DNA of 64,000 nucleotides from an uncultured Collinsella sp. (GCA_905209455.1 CAJLTA010000005.1:40497-104496), one strand, 5' to 3'. Numbered from the stretch's first letter, positions 14,499 through 24,343 are shown. The notes: generated by a model from the sequence alone, not told the origin. Made by a program: numbers and translations.

Positions 14499-17400
14499 TT
14501 AAAATCCATGGCCGCTTGTGTGGGGATGTGCGCTCCCATCGCGTCCCCCAACACTGGCGGGAGACTCCGCAATGGCAGGGCCGTCCTCGTCCCGGTCACC
14601 ATCTACACCTGACTCGTCATGACCTTTTTCCAGCTCCTTCTGCTCCAGCTCGGCAAGCTCGGCCTGCAGCTTCTCGAGATTTCCCTCACCGTCCCAGGGC
14701 TCGACAACGATTCTCCTGGCATCCTCAAGCTGCTTGTCGGAGCGCTCCATTAGGGCCCTTGCCTGGTCTATACCGCCCGCCTCCTTCTCGATAATGCCGT
14801 CCATCTGCTGCAGCACGGTGTGTGAACCGGAAGTGACCGACGGCAGCATATGGTTCGACCAGTGCGCGTCGGCTGTGCCCTTGACCCTCAGGCCGATGAA
14901 AGGGTCGTAACGGAAGGTGCCGTCTCGCTCGAGCAGCGTCTGCTCCTTCTTCACGACAATCTCAAGACCGCGAAACTCTCCGATTGCCCTGACGGGGCCG
15001 ATGGGACAATCCCCGGCAGCCGCCTGGATCATGCCGATCGCGCTAGCTCGATCTAGCGCCGACACGCCTCCGACCGAGACCCTTACGATATCTGCGCCCT
15101 TGTCGAGCTCCCTTTGCCTGTTCGCGCGCTCGAGGACATCGTGGTCGCGTTCGAGCAACTCAAATCGCCGGCGGTTGCACGCGGCCGAAGGCTCATAGCG
15201 AGATTCGATCTGGTGGCGCATGTTTGCCACCATCTCGGAATGAGACTGCTTGAGCATGGACTGGGCCATGATCTCGCTTCTCAGTTCCTGGATCCTCTTG
15301 ATATCGGGGTTACCGGACGCCACGGCGGCAAGGTCGGAGTAGGAGATTCTCGTCTCATCGATGTCATCCATGCTGCGCACGGACGGCTTATTCGAGAAGA
15401 CCTGCCCGATGAAGCGCTGCTTGTGCTCGACGGTGGAGTAGAGGAAGGAGTCGAACGTTCCCTGGGCGACGTACTTGAAGTCCCTCACGCTCTCGAAAAG
15501 GTTTCGCTGGCGCCTGATTCGACCGAGGCGCTGCTCGAAATCGGAAGGCCTCCATGGGCAATCAAGGTTATGGATGGCCGCGAGTCTCGTCTGGACGTTT
15601 GTGCCCGTGCCCAGCTTCTCAGTCGAACCCATGAGGACGCGCACCTCGCCCGAACGGACCTTCTCGAAGAGCGTTTCCTTCTTCTCCGAATCGTTGCCGG
15701 CGTCGCTGACGCACGCAACCTGCTCGGAGGGGATTCCGGCCTCGATGAGGCGTCTCCTCATATCGTCTTGGATATTCCATTTCCCCGAGGCCGGGGTCGA
15801 ACGGTCACAAAAGACGAGCTGCGCGCCGCGCATGTCGGCCGTCTCCTCCCAGATTTTAAACACCTCGCGAGCGCATACCTCACATTTGCCGCCCTCCATC
15901 GGCTCAAACTCGGGGTGCATCAGTTTCGGATCGAGTGCGACCTTCATGCCGTCGCCCGTGATCGCAAGCAGGTTATCGTTGCCCTCTGCATTTCCGGCAC
16001 GGACGCGCTCGCCGCGGATTCCGAGCTTTTTGACTTCCTCGAGCTGCTCAGGTGTGGCGGGCACGGTGATATGGATCTCCTCGCAATCGGGGACCTTGAG
16101 GTTCACGGTCTCCTGCGTGACGATGTCCGCAAAGGTTCGGTAGGCGCTCATGAGCTCGGGGAGGTTATGGAACTTCGTGAAGCGCTGTTTCAGCTGGAAG
16201 CCGTTGCCCTCGGGCTTGATCTCCATCGAGTCCTCTATCGTGCCGAATGTGAACGCCCAGGACGGGAACGATGACAGGCCCTGCCGTTCGAGGAGCTCGG
16301 GGGCGAGATAGCGCTGCATGTTGTACAGCTCGCCCATCGTGTTGGTGACAGGCGTGCCCGTGGCGAACACGATGTTGCGTCCATGGCCGATCTCGCGAAG
16401 GTAGGTGCACTTTTCAAGCAGGCTCTCACTTCGGTTGGACTTCGAGGAAGTCATTCCCGCAATCGCGAGGCCGTACGTAGGGAGATTCTTATAGTTGTGC
16501 GCCTCGTCCACAAACAGATAGTCGAAGCCGATCTCCTCAAACGAAAGCCCTTCGGTCTTCGGAGAGGAATGGAGCTTCGAGAGCTTATCGTTGATTTTCT
16601 TGACTTCTTCCTCAAGCTTTTTAACCGAGAAGGTTCCACCGTTTTCTTGCGCATCTTCTTTGGCCTGCAGGAATTCCGCCCTTCGGCGTTTGAGATAGAC
16701 CTCCTTTCGCTCCTGCGAAAGGTCGAGCATGTCGAAGCGCGAACTCGACACGATCACGGCGTCCCAGTCCCCGTTTGCCGCGCGGCCGAAGAACTCCCTC
16801 GCCGCATCCGCGGAATCCGACTCCGTTTTGCCCATATAGAGCACCCTCGACCCTGGATAGAGGTAGGCGAAATCCGATGCCCACTGTTCAGTCAGGTGCT
16901 TCGGCACGACGACAAGCGGCTTGTTGGCCCGACCGAGACGCCTGGCCTCCATGCACATGGCGATACCCGTATAGGTTTTTCCGGCGCCGACGACATGGGC
17001 CACAAGCGTGCCCTCATCTGCCTGCCCGGCTCGCGCGACGGCGGCACGCTGATGTGGCCTCATCTCCACATCGGGGTTCATACCGGGAAAAGTGAGGTAT
17101 GAGCCGTCATACGTCCTGGGCGCCAATCGGTTGTACCTATCGTTGTAGATTCTGCACAGAACATCTGCCCGATCGGGGTCCGCCCACACCCATTTCTCGA
17201 AAGCCGACGAAATCAAGCGCCTCCTGTCCCATGCGGCCTTAGTCCCCTGGGGGTCGGGAACTTTCTTGCCCGTGGACGGGTCGGTCTTGTTCAGCTTCGT
17301 CTCGCTGCCGTTGAGGACGGCCGAGATGACCTTGAGCGGCGAATAGCTGCTGATGCCGTATCTGACAAGCACCTCGAGCGAAAGCTCGGTCGCGTTTCCC

Positions 17401-20400
17401 GTCAGGCGCCATTTTCCGGTACGAGGCTCATGGGCAACCTCGAATTTCCTCTGCTTTGCCGCAGTCATTTCGCCATCAGTTAACTCGAGCTCCTCCTCGA
17501 TGAAGCTCATGACGAAGGAGGGGGGAATCCAGGGGGAACCCAGGGTCGCCGCGATCTCCCCGGGGCCGAGCTCACGCGGAAGGACGGCTTTCAGTTTCTC
17601 CTCGCAGGTGCGCAGCGCGGTGAGCCTCTCGACATCGGACCCGGTTAGGCCGAAGGCTGCCATATGCCGCTCGCGTCTGGCCCTGTACTCGGCAAGGTCG
17701 TCTGGGTTGACGAGCTCCTCGTGGGGAATGGGCTGATCGACGTCGCCCATCCAGTCGACACGGGTAGTCCTCGTCACGGCCTCCTCACCCGCCTGGCGAT
17801 AGCCGTGAGAGATAAGGAATTCGGCCGGCACGGGGTCGGCCTTCATCGCAGCCGCCAGAACACTCGATAGGGGCTCCTGCTCCGACTTCCGGTCAACGGG
17901 GATCCCATACGAGCGCGCCAGGTTTTTGATCGGACCGGGAGTCTGATATGTGTTGTCGGCATCGGCACGCCAGAGCGCGGCGGCAAGGACATCGGGCCCC
18001 ACGCGGGGATTGGTTGACAATCGCCAGAGAACCTCCTCCGTGTTCATCCCATCGGTCGCGAAATCCCGTCTACTCGCCAGATATCCGAGCGACCTCTCGA
18101 CGAGCGCCGCGATGAGGGGGTTCGATATGGCCGCGTAGCCGTTCCTGCGCTCGGTGGAGATGCGGACCCCCTCATCGAGCTCTCCCAGGGCGGCGATTAA
18201 CGCCTCCCCGGTCCACGTACTGAATGCCCTGTCGCGCCAGCTGTCGGGGAGGCTGCCGACATGCGCCGAGGCGATGACGGCACGGTCTGCCGTCAGGGGA
18301 TGGACGCAGGTGTCCCATAGGCCGCTTTCCATGAGAACGGCAACGGCTCTCGCCACCTCCGCACTCGTCTCGGGAGTGCGGGCAGGGGGAATCGATACCG
18401 ACTCGAGCCAGGAGCTTTCCCCGGCGTCGAACCGATCGCTCTCTATCTTCTTTTGCATCGATCGGATCGCATCGAGCTTCCCGCCGATATCGCCGGAAAG
18501 ATATGCCTCGGAGCTCTCGATCCTCGACGTAATCGGATCGCGGACGATGAGGTCGCCGAGCCTTTGCTCGGCCTCGGCGACACTGCAGCCTAGCAGTCGC
18601 CCGATGAGCGCCAGATCGACGCCGCCCGTGCGGTCATATGAGACGGCCAGGGCATCGGCAGGGGTCTCAGAGCGGTCGGGGAGGGGTGCCTGGGGGCGCA
18701 CGGTGCGCTTCGAGAGGATGTCGGCCTTACGGACGAAGTTCTTCTTGGTGTCCAGCACCTCGAGACTGAAGAGGTTGATGCCGAGCGAGCAGTCGTGATA
18801 GCCCTTCATGGTGAGGACCCTGCGGTTCTTCGGATCATTCAGGCGACCGTAGCGATCAGCGAAGCGGTCGTAGCGGTCGCTGAGGGCCTTGATTCCAGAT
18901 TCGATTGCGGCGTCGGTCGATTTGGGGTCGCGCTCGAGCGAGATAAGCGCTCGGGCGGCATCCCTGAGCTCAAGCATTGCGCGTGCACGGTCCTCCGCCT
19001 CGCGCCCCGCGGGCCGGAAACGCTCGACCGTGTCGCCGTTGCCGTACCAGATCGACCCGCCGTCGCCCAGCGTGAACTCATAGAGCGCAGGATCGATGGG
19101 AACCTGCGCGACCTCGGGCGCGGCAGACCTGTCGGGCATCCCCTCAAATGTATGGGAAATCGCGCCGATGGCCTGATTTGCCAGAGACTTCCTAGCGCTA
19201 TCGGCGATTCCCGCGGCGTCCAGGCCACTTTTCAATGCATATCCGGGGCCGTATGCGGTCATCTCCGAGCGCTGCTCGCCGACGGCCATGGACGGGTTTG
19301 AGGCAAGCAGAGCGTTCACGCGGAAGCCGTCCGCGTTCGTCTCCGTACGGACCCAGGCCGGCGCGTTGTCGTGCGTGATCTCCCGCGCCTCGGCGAGCTT
19401 CCTCAGGACGACGAGGTCGCATAGCGCGCTCGTTCCCGCCTGGCTCTCGAAAGTCTCCTTGGGGAGCCGTGCCATGCCGACGAGATCGCACTCGCGGGCA
19501 AGACTTTCACGTGTGGCCTCTCGGGCCTTGTCCATGGTATAGCGGCTCGTCAGCACGGCAACGATACCGCCGGGGCGCACGGCGGCCACGGCCCTCTTGA
19601 TCATGTAGTCGTGAAGCGGCACTCCGTCGATTTTTATCGCGTCCGAGTAGGGGACGTTACCTATGGCGGCATCAAACGACCCCTCGGGGATCTCGCATTT
19701 GGCGATATCGGCGGCGACGATCGTATGGTCGGGACAAAGCGCGCGTGCAAGTCCCGCGCTCACGGGGTCGATTTCAACGCCGGTCACATGGACGTCCATA
19801 CCCACGGGGACGCAGCGCATGAAGTTGCCCGTTCCGCAGCCCGGCTCCAGGATCTCGGCCCTGCCCTCGTCACAGATACCGGCATCCCTCAACGTCTCCC
19901 AGATAAGTTCCACGACGGGGCGAGGGGTGTAGAAGGCGGTGAGGACCGTCGCGCGCTGATCGGCGAACTCATCCTCACTCAAAAGCTCTTTCAGGTCCCG
20001 TGATACATCGGCCCAGCCACCGATCGGGTTTTCGGCAAAGGCGTTCGCGGCACCGCCCCAACCGGAATAGGCTGAGATGGCGCACGCCTCCTCGAGGGTG
20101 GCTTCTCGCCCCTCGCCCATGGTCGCCTTGAGGGCGCGCAGCGCGGCGACATTCAGCCTGGCGCGCTCCAGTGGCGAATGGCCGGCCTGGAGATCAGGGT
20201 TCAGGTATTCGGTGTTGTGGTGGGCGGCTAGAGTGTGAACACCGTCTCGTTGAGGGCGATCTCCTCGGCCATCTTCTGGGCGCTGTCGGCCTTGCGGATG
20301 TAGTCGTCGTACCGGCACTCGGCCATCGCGGTCTGCGCGAACTCCGGAGTCGCCCCGCAGCTCTCCATGCAGCTGTCCTGTAGCTCCGCGAGCCTCGTCA

Positions 20401-20765
20401 GGTAGTTGTGCTCCACCGCCTTGAGATACTCCTCCGTCTCGCCGGCCGCCTCCATCCTGGCCAGGTCCTCCGGAGCGTTCTGCTCCATGAAGGAATACCG
20501 CAGACCCCTCACGCCCCTGTACGGGTTCTTCAGCACCGACATGCGCTTCCTCCTCGAAATCATCCCTGTGGGCGAACTCGTCGCCTTCCGCTTGGCTTAC
20601 ATAAGATTCCTGTTGCGCCCCGAAGTCAAGGGCCAACCTTTGCTGCGCTTCCACGTTATCGGTTTTTTCTTCGGCGGGCGCCACGTAAATCGCTGAATCA
20701 TCCATCGCGAAAAGGGAGATTTGCCCCTCTGCCGCAACAAAGCGCCTCGACGTTCTCCTGGCCAT
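14499..20765 (-). CDS. Giant N6-adenine methylase / SNF2-type helicase fusion
   Basis: This 2,088-residue element protein has an N-terminal GQISLF motif as in other ICE helicases, then a methylase domain (EPGCGTGNF, SAM-binding motif I near residue 308; GNVPYSD in place of NPPY near 368) and a superfamily 2 helicase: Walker A VVGAGKTYTG (about 1,258), FVDEAHNYKN (about 1,418), GTPVTNTMGE and QRLGRIRRQRN (about 1,745). Such fusions are standard in Tn1549-like and other Gram-positive ICEs, where they may protect or remodel transferred DNA. The start is the ATG after GGGGG just behind the upstream stop. Residues about 75-179 are a Gly/Arg-rich shadow of the nested TnpV-like gene. Confidence 0.85.
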   Translation of the reverse strand: MARRTSRRFVAAEGQISLFAMDDSAIYVAPAEEKTDNVEAQQRLALDFGAQQESYVSQAEGDEFAHRDDFEEEAHVGAEEPVQGREGSAVFLHGAERSGGPGQDGGGRRDGGVSQGGGAQLPDEARGATGQLHGELRGDSGVRADRDGRVPVRRLHPQGRQRPEDGRGDRPQRDGVHTLAAHHNTEYLNPDLQAGHSPLERARLNVAALRALKATMGEGREATLEEACAISAYSGWGGAANAFAENPIGGWADVSRDLKELLSEDEFADQRATVLTAFYTPRPVVELIWETLRDAGICDEGRAEILEPGCGTGNFMRCVPVGMDVHVTGVEIDPVSAGLARALCPDHTIVAADIAKCEIPEGSFDAAIGNVPYSDAIKIDGVPLHDYMIKRAVAAVRPGGIVAVLTSRYTMDKAREATRESLARECDLVGMARLPKETFESQAGTSALCDLVVLRKLAEAREITHDNAPAWVRTETNADGFRVNALLASNPSMAVGEQRSEMTAYGPGYALKSGLDAAGIADSARKSLANQAIGAISHTFEGMPDRSAAPEVAQVPIDPALYEFTLGDGGSIWYGNGDTVERFRPAGREAEDRARAMLELRDAARALISLERDPKSTDAAIESGIKALSDRYDRFADRYGRLNDPKNRRVLTMKGYHDCSLGINLFSLEVLDTKKNFVRKADILSKRTVRPQAPLPDRSETPADALAVSYDRTGGVDLALIGRLLGCSVAEAEQRLGDLIVRDPITSRIESSEAYLSGDIGGKLDAIRSMQKKIESDRFDAGESSWLESVSIPPARTPETSAEVARAVAVLMESGLWDTCVHPLTADRAVIASAHVGSLPDSWRDRAFSTWTGEALIAALGELDEGVRISTERRNGYAAISNPLIAALVERSLGYLASRRDFATDGMNTEEVLWRLSTNPRVGPDVLAAALWRADADNTYQTPGPIKNLARSYGIPVDRKSEQEPLSSVLAAAMKADPVPAEFLISHGYRQAGEEAVTRTTRVDWMGDVDQPIPHEELVNPDDLAEYRARRERHMAAFGLTGSDVERLTALRTCEEKLKAVLPRELGPGEIAATLGSPWIPPSFVMSFIEEELELTDGEMTAAKQRKFEVAHEPRTGKWRLTGNATELSLEVLVRYGISSYSPLKVISAVLNGSETKLNKTDPSTGKKVPDPQGTKAAWDRRRLISSAFEKWVWADPDRADVLCRIYNDRYNRLAPRTYDGSYLTFPGMNPDVEMRPHQRAAVARAGQADEGTLVAHVVGAGKTYTGIAMCMEARRLGRANKPLVVVPKHLTEQWASDFAYLYPGSRVLYMGKTESDSADAAREFFGRAANGDWDAVIVSSSRFDMLDLSQERKEVYLKRRRAEFLQAKEDAQENGGTFSVKKLEEEVKKINDKLSKLHSSPKTEGLSFEEIGFDYLFVDEAHNYKNLPTYGLAIAGMTSSKSNRSESLLEKCTYLREIGHGRNIVFATGTPVTNTMGELYNMQRYLAPELLERQGLSSFPSWAFTFGTIEDSMEIKPEGNGFQLKQRFTKFHNLPELMSAYRTFADIVTQETVNLKVPDCEEIHITVPATPEQLEEVKKLGIRGERVRAGNAEGNDNLLAITGDGMKVALDPKLMHPEFEPMEGGKCEVCAREVFKIWEETADMRGAQLVFCDRSTPASGKWNIQDDMRRRLIEAGIPSEQVACVSDAGNDSEKKETLFEKVRSGEVRVLMGSTEKLGTGTNVQTRLAAIHNLDCPWRPSDFEQRLGRIRRQRNLFESVRDFKYVAQGTFDSFLYSTVEHKQRFIGQVFSNKPSVRSMDDIDETRISYSDLAAVASGNPDIKRIQELRSEIMAQSMLKQSHSEMVANMRHQIESRYEPSAACNRRRFELLERDHDVLERANRQRELDKGADIVRVSVGGVSALDRASAIGMIQAAAGDCPIGPVRAIGEFRGLEIVVKKEQTLLERDGTFRYDPFIGLRVKGTADAHWSNHMLPSVTSGSHTVLQQMDGIIEKEAGGIDQARALMERSDKQLEDARRIVVEPWDGEGNLEKLQAELAELEQKELEKGHDESGVDGDRDEDGPAIAESPASVGGRDGSAHPHTSGHGF
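20228..20542 (-). CDS. TnpV-like protein nested out of frame in the helicase gene
   Basis: This 104-residue protein is read in a different frame inside the helicase-methylase gene. An ideal GAGGAGG ribosome site lies six bases before the ATG. The pattern GLRYSFMEQNAPEDLARMEA, then EEYLKAVEHNY, then AEEIALNETVF follows the TnpV family of transposon-encoded proteins, small helical proteins of unknown role. Its composition is normal, whereas the long frame over the same bases is a Gly/Arg-rich shadow, so this is the real coding frame here. It probably represents an inserted gene that kept the host frame open (315 bp, a multiple of three). Confidence 0.7.
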   Translation of the reverse strand: MSVLKNPYRGVRGLRYSFMEQNAPEDLARMEAAGETEEYLKAVEHNYLTRLAELQDSCMESCGATPEFAQTAMAECRYDDYIRKADSAQKMAEEIALNETVFTL

Positions 20766-20769
20766 TGCG

Positions 20770-21531
20770 CTACGCCCCCTTTCGAGAGTTGTTGGAGGTT
20801 CCGCGCGCACCGGCATCGAAGGAGGCGAGCATGCTCTTTAGTCGCCTGGTCGTCATGGTTGCCGATTGGCAGCGATCGGCCCGCTCGCCCTGAGAGGGCC
20901 GCGCTCTCGGCTTGCACTCGAATCCCGCCTTCCTGAGGGCGCGGTCGATTCTGCCCGTGGCGCCCCTCACCTGGGCACAGACGCGCTCGATACGTGCGAG
21001 AAGAAGCTCGGTATCCTCCATCGGGACGCGAACCTCCAGGCCGTCATCGATCCCGTAGCGGCGAAGCGTCACGTGGGAGGCAATCGGATCCATGCCCTCA
21101 AGGTCGACGTCTTCGGAGGCCTTCGAGACCGCATCGAGCGCGACCGCATCCCCCTCGACGACGCTGATCGGTGCGGCGCCGGGGCACGAGGTGAGCCCCA
21201 TATAAGCGGATGCGGGGTAGACCGTCTCGGGAACGAGTTCGCAATCGAGAGTCAGCTCATCGTCCACCCGTCTGGCGAAGGGAACGAGAATCTCGAATCC
21301 GGTCGGATGCTCCTTTATCTTTGCGCCAAGCATATCGGCGCGCTGCCTGCTGAGGACGGTCGATGTATCGGCATCGGGATGGTCGAGCTTGAATGCCGCA
21401 AGGGCGAGAATTCCCCTCGGGCCCAGTTCGGAGTGCTCGGCCATGGCGTCGAGAATCGTGTCCCAGCCGCGCGGATGGCCCATAACCGCCGCGAGCATCT
21501 CGGCAGGCGCTTCAATGTGGCTCTGTTGCAT
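20770..21531 (-). CDS. Hypothetical protein with ArdC-like N-terminal region
   Basis: This 253-residue soluble protein starts at an ATG with GGGGAGG well placed. Residues about 35-115 (GILALAAFKLDHPDADTSTV, then EHPTGFEILVPFARRVDD, then ETVYPASAYMG) resemble the N-terminal single-strand-DNA-binding domain of ArdC antirestriction proteins, common in ICE DNA-processing blocks. No metalloprotease HExxH follows, so only the first domain would be present. The C-terminus is basic. A GAACAAGTGTTC box lies 69 bp upstream of the start. The ArdC link is tentative. Confidence 0.45.
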   Translation of the reverse strand: MQQSHIEAPAEMLAAVMGHPRGWDTILDAMAEHSELGPRGILALAAFKLDHPDADTSTVLSRQRADMLGAKIKEHPTGFEILVPFARRVDDELTLDCELVPETVYPASAYMGLTSCPGAAPISVVEGDAVALDAVSKASEDVDLEGMDPIASHVTLRRYGIDDGLEVRVPMEDTELLLARIERVCAQVRGATGRIDRALRKAGFECKPRARPSQGERADRCQSATMTTRRLKSMLASFDAGARGTSNNSRKGA

Positions 21532-21599
21532 TAATTCCTCCCCGTCTCAGTCAACTACCCATCGATGATGGGGGAGTGCGCCCATGTCGCCCGGCGCGG

Positions 21600-21611
21600 G
21601 AACAAGTGTTC
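21600..21611. promoter_or_regulatory. LexA-like box 1 (GAACAAGTGTTC)
   Basis: GAAC-N4-GTTC, fitting the core of the Gram-positive SOS box (GAACRNRYGTTC) exactly. It is located upstream of the 21,531 start and beside the XRE regulator gene. Two sister copies lie at 35,081 and 37,089. Confidence 0.5.
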
Positions 21612-21634
21612 ACCGCGGCAAGGCAGATGAGCCT

Positions 21635-21964
21635 TTAGCCTGACGCCCTATCGGTACCAGCATCCGTCGCCTTCGGAGCCGATGCTATCTCCGCGAGCCT
21701 TGTGAGTCCCGAGGCTATCTCGACCGCGTCTGCGCCCAGCAGCCAGTCGGTGGGTACGCCGAACGTCCTTGAGAGGGCTTTGAGCGAGACGGCCGAGGGC
21801 AACCTGACGCCAGCGAGCCACAGGCCGATCGAGCGCGAAGATTGCCCGATCATCCCCGCAAGCTCATCCTGTCCGATGGCCGTCACCCTCATGAGGGCGG
21901 CCAGGCGTCGGCGAAAGAGCAGCAGGGAAGGTTCGGTTGTGTACGGTCCGGGCGCGTTCTTCAT
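21635..21964 (-). CDS. XRE-family HTH regulator
   Basis: This 109-residue protein has a central Cro/CI-type helix-turn-helix: RRLAALMRVTAIGQDELAGM, then IGQSSRSIGLWLAGVRLPS and LKALSRTFGVPTDWLLG, the last segment being characteristic of XRE repressors. A short helical tail follows. The start overlaps the stop of the preceding gene's frame (TGATCGAGATG), with only a weak ribosome site; a later Met would cut into helix one. It is a candidate regulator of the conjugation operon, perhaps through the neighbouring palindrome, but that is inference. Confidence 0.8.
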   Translation of the reverse strand: MKNAPGPYTTEPSLLLFRRRLAALMRVTAIGQDELAGMIGQSSRSIGLWLAGVRLPSAVSLKALSRTFGVPTDWLLGADAVEIASGLTRLAEIASAPKATDAGTDRASG

Positions 21965-21969
21965 CTCGA

Positions 21970-22488
21970 TCAGTACGTCCCGACGTTGAAGCCCTCGCCT
22001 TTGGTGTAGTCGACGGTCACGGGAATCTCCGTCTCGTTGGGGAAGTAGACGCGGATGACCCAGTAGGGGACGTCGGAGCCCTCAGGGCCCATTCCCTGAT
22101 TGACATCGCTTGACTCGATGAGCGTCTTCTCGGGGACGCCGTATTCGGGGGTCAGGGACGTGAGGTACCTTGCGACCACGTCCTGGAAGCCCGTCTGGGT
22201 CATTCCCTCGGGCAGGTTATCCGGGACGGCGACAATCGAGGGGTCGACCTGCGTCGATTCACCCTTATCGTCCGTGGCGCCGCCTTCCGATTCATCATCC
22301 GTGCCGTAGCCATCGGCACCGACTTCGCCGTCGGGGGCAGCCGATGATTCCACCGCCGCGTTGTCATCTGTCCTGCCTGTGGGCGGAAAGAGTGCGAACG
22401 CGACGTTGATTGCGATGCAGACTATGATGATGCCTACGCAGGCGAGTATGATCCCTTTCGAATCCAGCTTCCTACCCTTTTTGTACAT
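21970..22488 (-). CDS. Single-pass membrane conjugation protein
   Basis: This 172-residue protein has a basic cytoplasmic start (MYKKGRKLDSKG), one helix (residues about 12-34), a long acidic Asp/Glu/Ser/Gly linker and a C-terminal domain of about 85 residues (LPEGMTQTGFQDVVARYLTS onward, ending GFNVGTY). The layout recalls small bitopic T4SS subunits with an extracellular domain such as TcpC/VirB8-like or conjugal-transfer proteins next to the hydrolase gene, but no family match is clear. The start is the ATG after GGAAGG; the upstream longer frame lies in the hydrolase gene. Confidence 0.55.
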   Translation of the reverse strand: MYKKGRKLDSKGIILACVGIIIVCIAINVAFALFPPTGRTDDNAAVESSAAPDGEVGADGYGTDDESEGGATDDKGESTQVDPSIVAVPDNLPEGMTQTGFQDVVARYLTSLTPEYGVPEKTLIESSDVNQGMGPEGSDVPYWVIRVYFPNETEIPVTVDYTKGEGFNVGTY

Positions 22489-22513
22489 TGCGAGCCTTCC
22501 TTTCCCTTGTTGG

Positions 22514-24340
22514 CTATTTGAGTTCGACTCCGCCCATCCATCCCCAGTAGACGCCTGAGCCCTTACCGTAGAAGGCAATGAACTCATCGAGCGTCTTGGT
22601 GGTGATTGCGCCCTCGTTGCTCATGACCTTGCCGTCACCTATGTAGATGCCGATGTGGCCATAGAGAAGTCCGGGGCTGCCGGTGCCGGGGTGGCTCGCG
22701 TCGCCGACGATCATGCCGACTTTGAGGTCGGCGGGGTTATTGCTATGGCACCATGCCTTGACCATGTCGCATGCGTTGCCGCCGAATGAGCCGACACCCG
22801 CCGCCTTGAATACGTTTGTCACCCACGCGGCGCACCAGTTCAGGCCGGGTGAGGGCGTTGACTTGCAGGCGTTGACGACGGCGAGCTGGGTTCCCGTGGC
22901 GCCCGCCAGGCCCTGGCCCGAGCCGCCGAGGGTGCCGGACGTGATGGCGTTGTAGAAATACTGCGCGTTGGTGTATCGCTGCTCCCAGCCGGAGGGCTTG
23001 CCTCCCACCATCGCGCAACGTTCCCAGCCCATGGCGTAGATCTTCGTCGCGGCCTCGAGATCGGTCGCATCCATGAATGTTTGGTAGTTGTACTTGCCGT
23101 TGGCGCTGTGAAACGAGCCCCACTCATCGTGGTCCGACCAGAACTCGAGCTGGACATCGAGGTCGTACCAGTTCTTGCCATTCTCCTTGGCGAATTGAGC
23201 CAGGCGAAGGCGGCGCCCTCCGTCCCATTGGCCTATACCGGTCGCCTTGTTATATACAGAACCTCTCGAGATGATCTCGTCGTTTGTTTTCGGGCTCTTT
23301 CCGTCCAGCCAATAGGCATACGAACCCATTGCCTGGTCTGCCATCGGGTATATCGCGTGGTTTGCGGAACCCGCTGACTCATGGCAGTAGTTGCCCATGA
23401 TGGCCGCGGCATGAATATCATCGCAACCGTGGTCTTTGAGGTACAGGTAGATGGCGAGCTCGGCGCCGCCCAGGCTGCCGCCGTTGCTCGCGCCACCGGC
23501 CTGATGTCCGAACTGCACGATCCCGAACGATGAGGCAAGAATCATCCCCATTAGCAGAAGGCCGCCGAGCGAGAGCGACGAGGCGAACAAGGCAATCCTG
23601 TTCTTCCGCTCCCTGAACGAGAGAAGCTGCCGTCTTCCCCTACGGCCCTTGAATAGCCTTCGGGAGAGCTTGCCGCCGACGGCGCGCCCCGCCTTCTTGC
23701 TAAGGGAGGCCTGCTTGAGGGCGACCTTCCTCTTCCTGCGCAGAACCGCCTTGCGATGGTCCTTGAGCTTTTTGACGGCGGCCGGGTCCTTCTTGAATGA
23801 ACCCGGGCGGCGCTTCGTAAGGATGTCGAGCTCGACCGCATTGGCGCGCTTGAGCGACTTGGAGGCGCTGCCGGCAATCGGGGCGACGGGGACCGTAGCC
23901 ACCTTTTTCGCGAGCGATGAGGATGCATAGAGCTGGGCCGAGGGCGTTGCGCCCGACACAGCGGCCCCGCGTCGGGAAGACGAGGCCATACCGGAGGGGG
24001 AGAAACCCGATCCCTCCGATGAATCTGTGCCGGGCGCATCGGCTTCGGATGCCCCTGTTATGTATGATTTCGCGACCGAGGCGAAGGTACCGCCGTATGA
24101 GGCGACGCCCGCGGCGGCTGATGCCGCACGCGAGCGTGTTGATTTCTGGGCGCTGAGACGGGAAAAGTCCGAGGAGCCGGATCGCGATCTGTTCGGACGC
24201 GGCGAAGACCCTTCCCATGCGGAAGTGCGCCGCGACTCAGCTTCGAGCACGGCGGGCACGGTGCACGTACGCCGGCTGGCGGCGGTACGGGCATCCGCAT
24301 GGGCAAGGTTTGAGCTATATATCGTCGAGCGCGGTTTCAT
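22514..24340 (-). CDS. T4SS peptidoglycan hydrolase (phage-tail lysozyme + NlpC/P60-like)
   Basis: This 608-residue bifunctional cell-wall enzyme of the VirB1/CwlT type opens the wall for the mating channel. It has a long basic Ser/Ala/Lys-rich N-terminal region, one helix at about 248-280, a phage-tail-type lysozyme domain (AELAIYLYLKDHGCDDIHAA, NYCHES with catalytic Glu) and a C-terminal cysteine peptidase fold with NWCAAWVTNVF (Cys) and GHIGIYIGDGK (His). CwlT-type fusions of muramidase and endopeptidase are usual in Gram-positive ICEs. The cytoplasmic N-terminal part of about 240 residues is unusually long. It follows VirB4 by three bases. Confidence 0.85.
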   Translation of the reverse strand: MKPRSTIYSSNLAHADARTAASRRTCTVPAVLEAESRRTSAWEGSSPRPNRSRSGSSDFSRLSAQKSTRSRAASAAAGVASYGGTFASVAKSYITGASEADAPGTDSSEGSGFSPSGMASSSRRGAAVSGATPSAQLYASSSLAKKVATVPVAPIAGSASKSLKRANAVELDILTKRRPGSFKKDPAAVKKLKDHRKAVLRRKRKVALKQASLSKKAGRAVGGKLSRRLFKGRRGRRQLLSFRERKNRIALFASSLSLGGLLLMGMILASSFGIVQFGHQAGGASNGGSLGGAELAIYLYLKDHGCDDIHAAAIMGNYCHESAGSANHAIYPMADQAMGSYAYWLDGKSPKTNDEIISRGSVYNKATGIGQWDGGRRLRLAQFAKENGKNWYDLDVQLEFWSDHDEWGSFHSANGKYNYQTFMDATDLEAATKIYAMGWERCAMVGGKPSGWEQRYTNAQYFYNAITSGTLGGSGQGLAGATGTQLAVVNACKSTPSPGLNWCAAWVTNVFKAAGVGSFGGNACDMVKAWCHSNNPADLKVGMIVGDASHPGTGSPGLLYGHIGIYIGDGKVMSNEGAITTKTLDEFIAFYGKGSGVYWGWMGGVELK

Positions 24341-24343
24341 CTA

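Noticed and set aside
15114..16274. 386-codon plus-strand frame within the helicase gene
   Set aside because: Shadow frame; the minus-strand helicase motifs are continuous here.
23551..24218. Minus-strand alternative frames in the hydrolase N-terminus
   Set aside because: The basic low-complexity N-terminus leaves other frames open, but they have no start signal and no motif.
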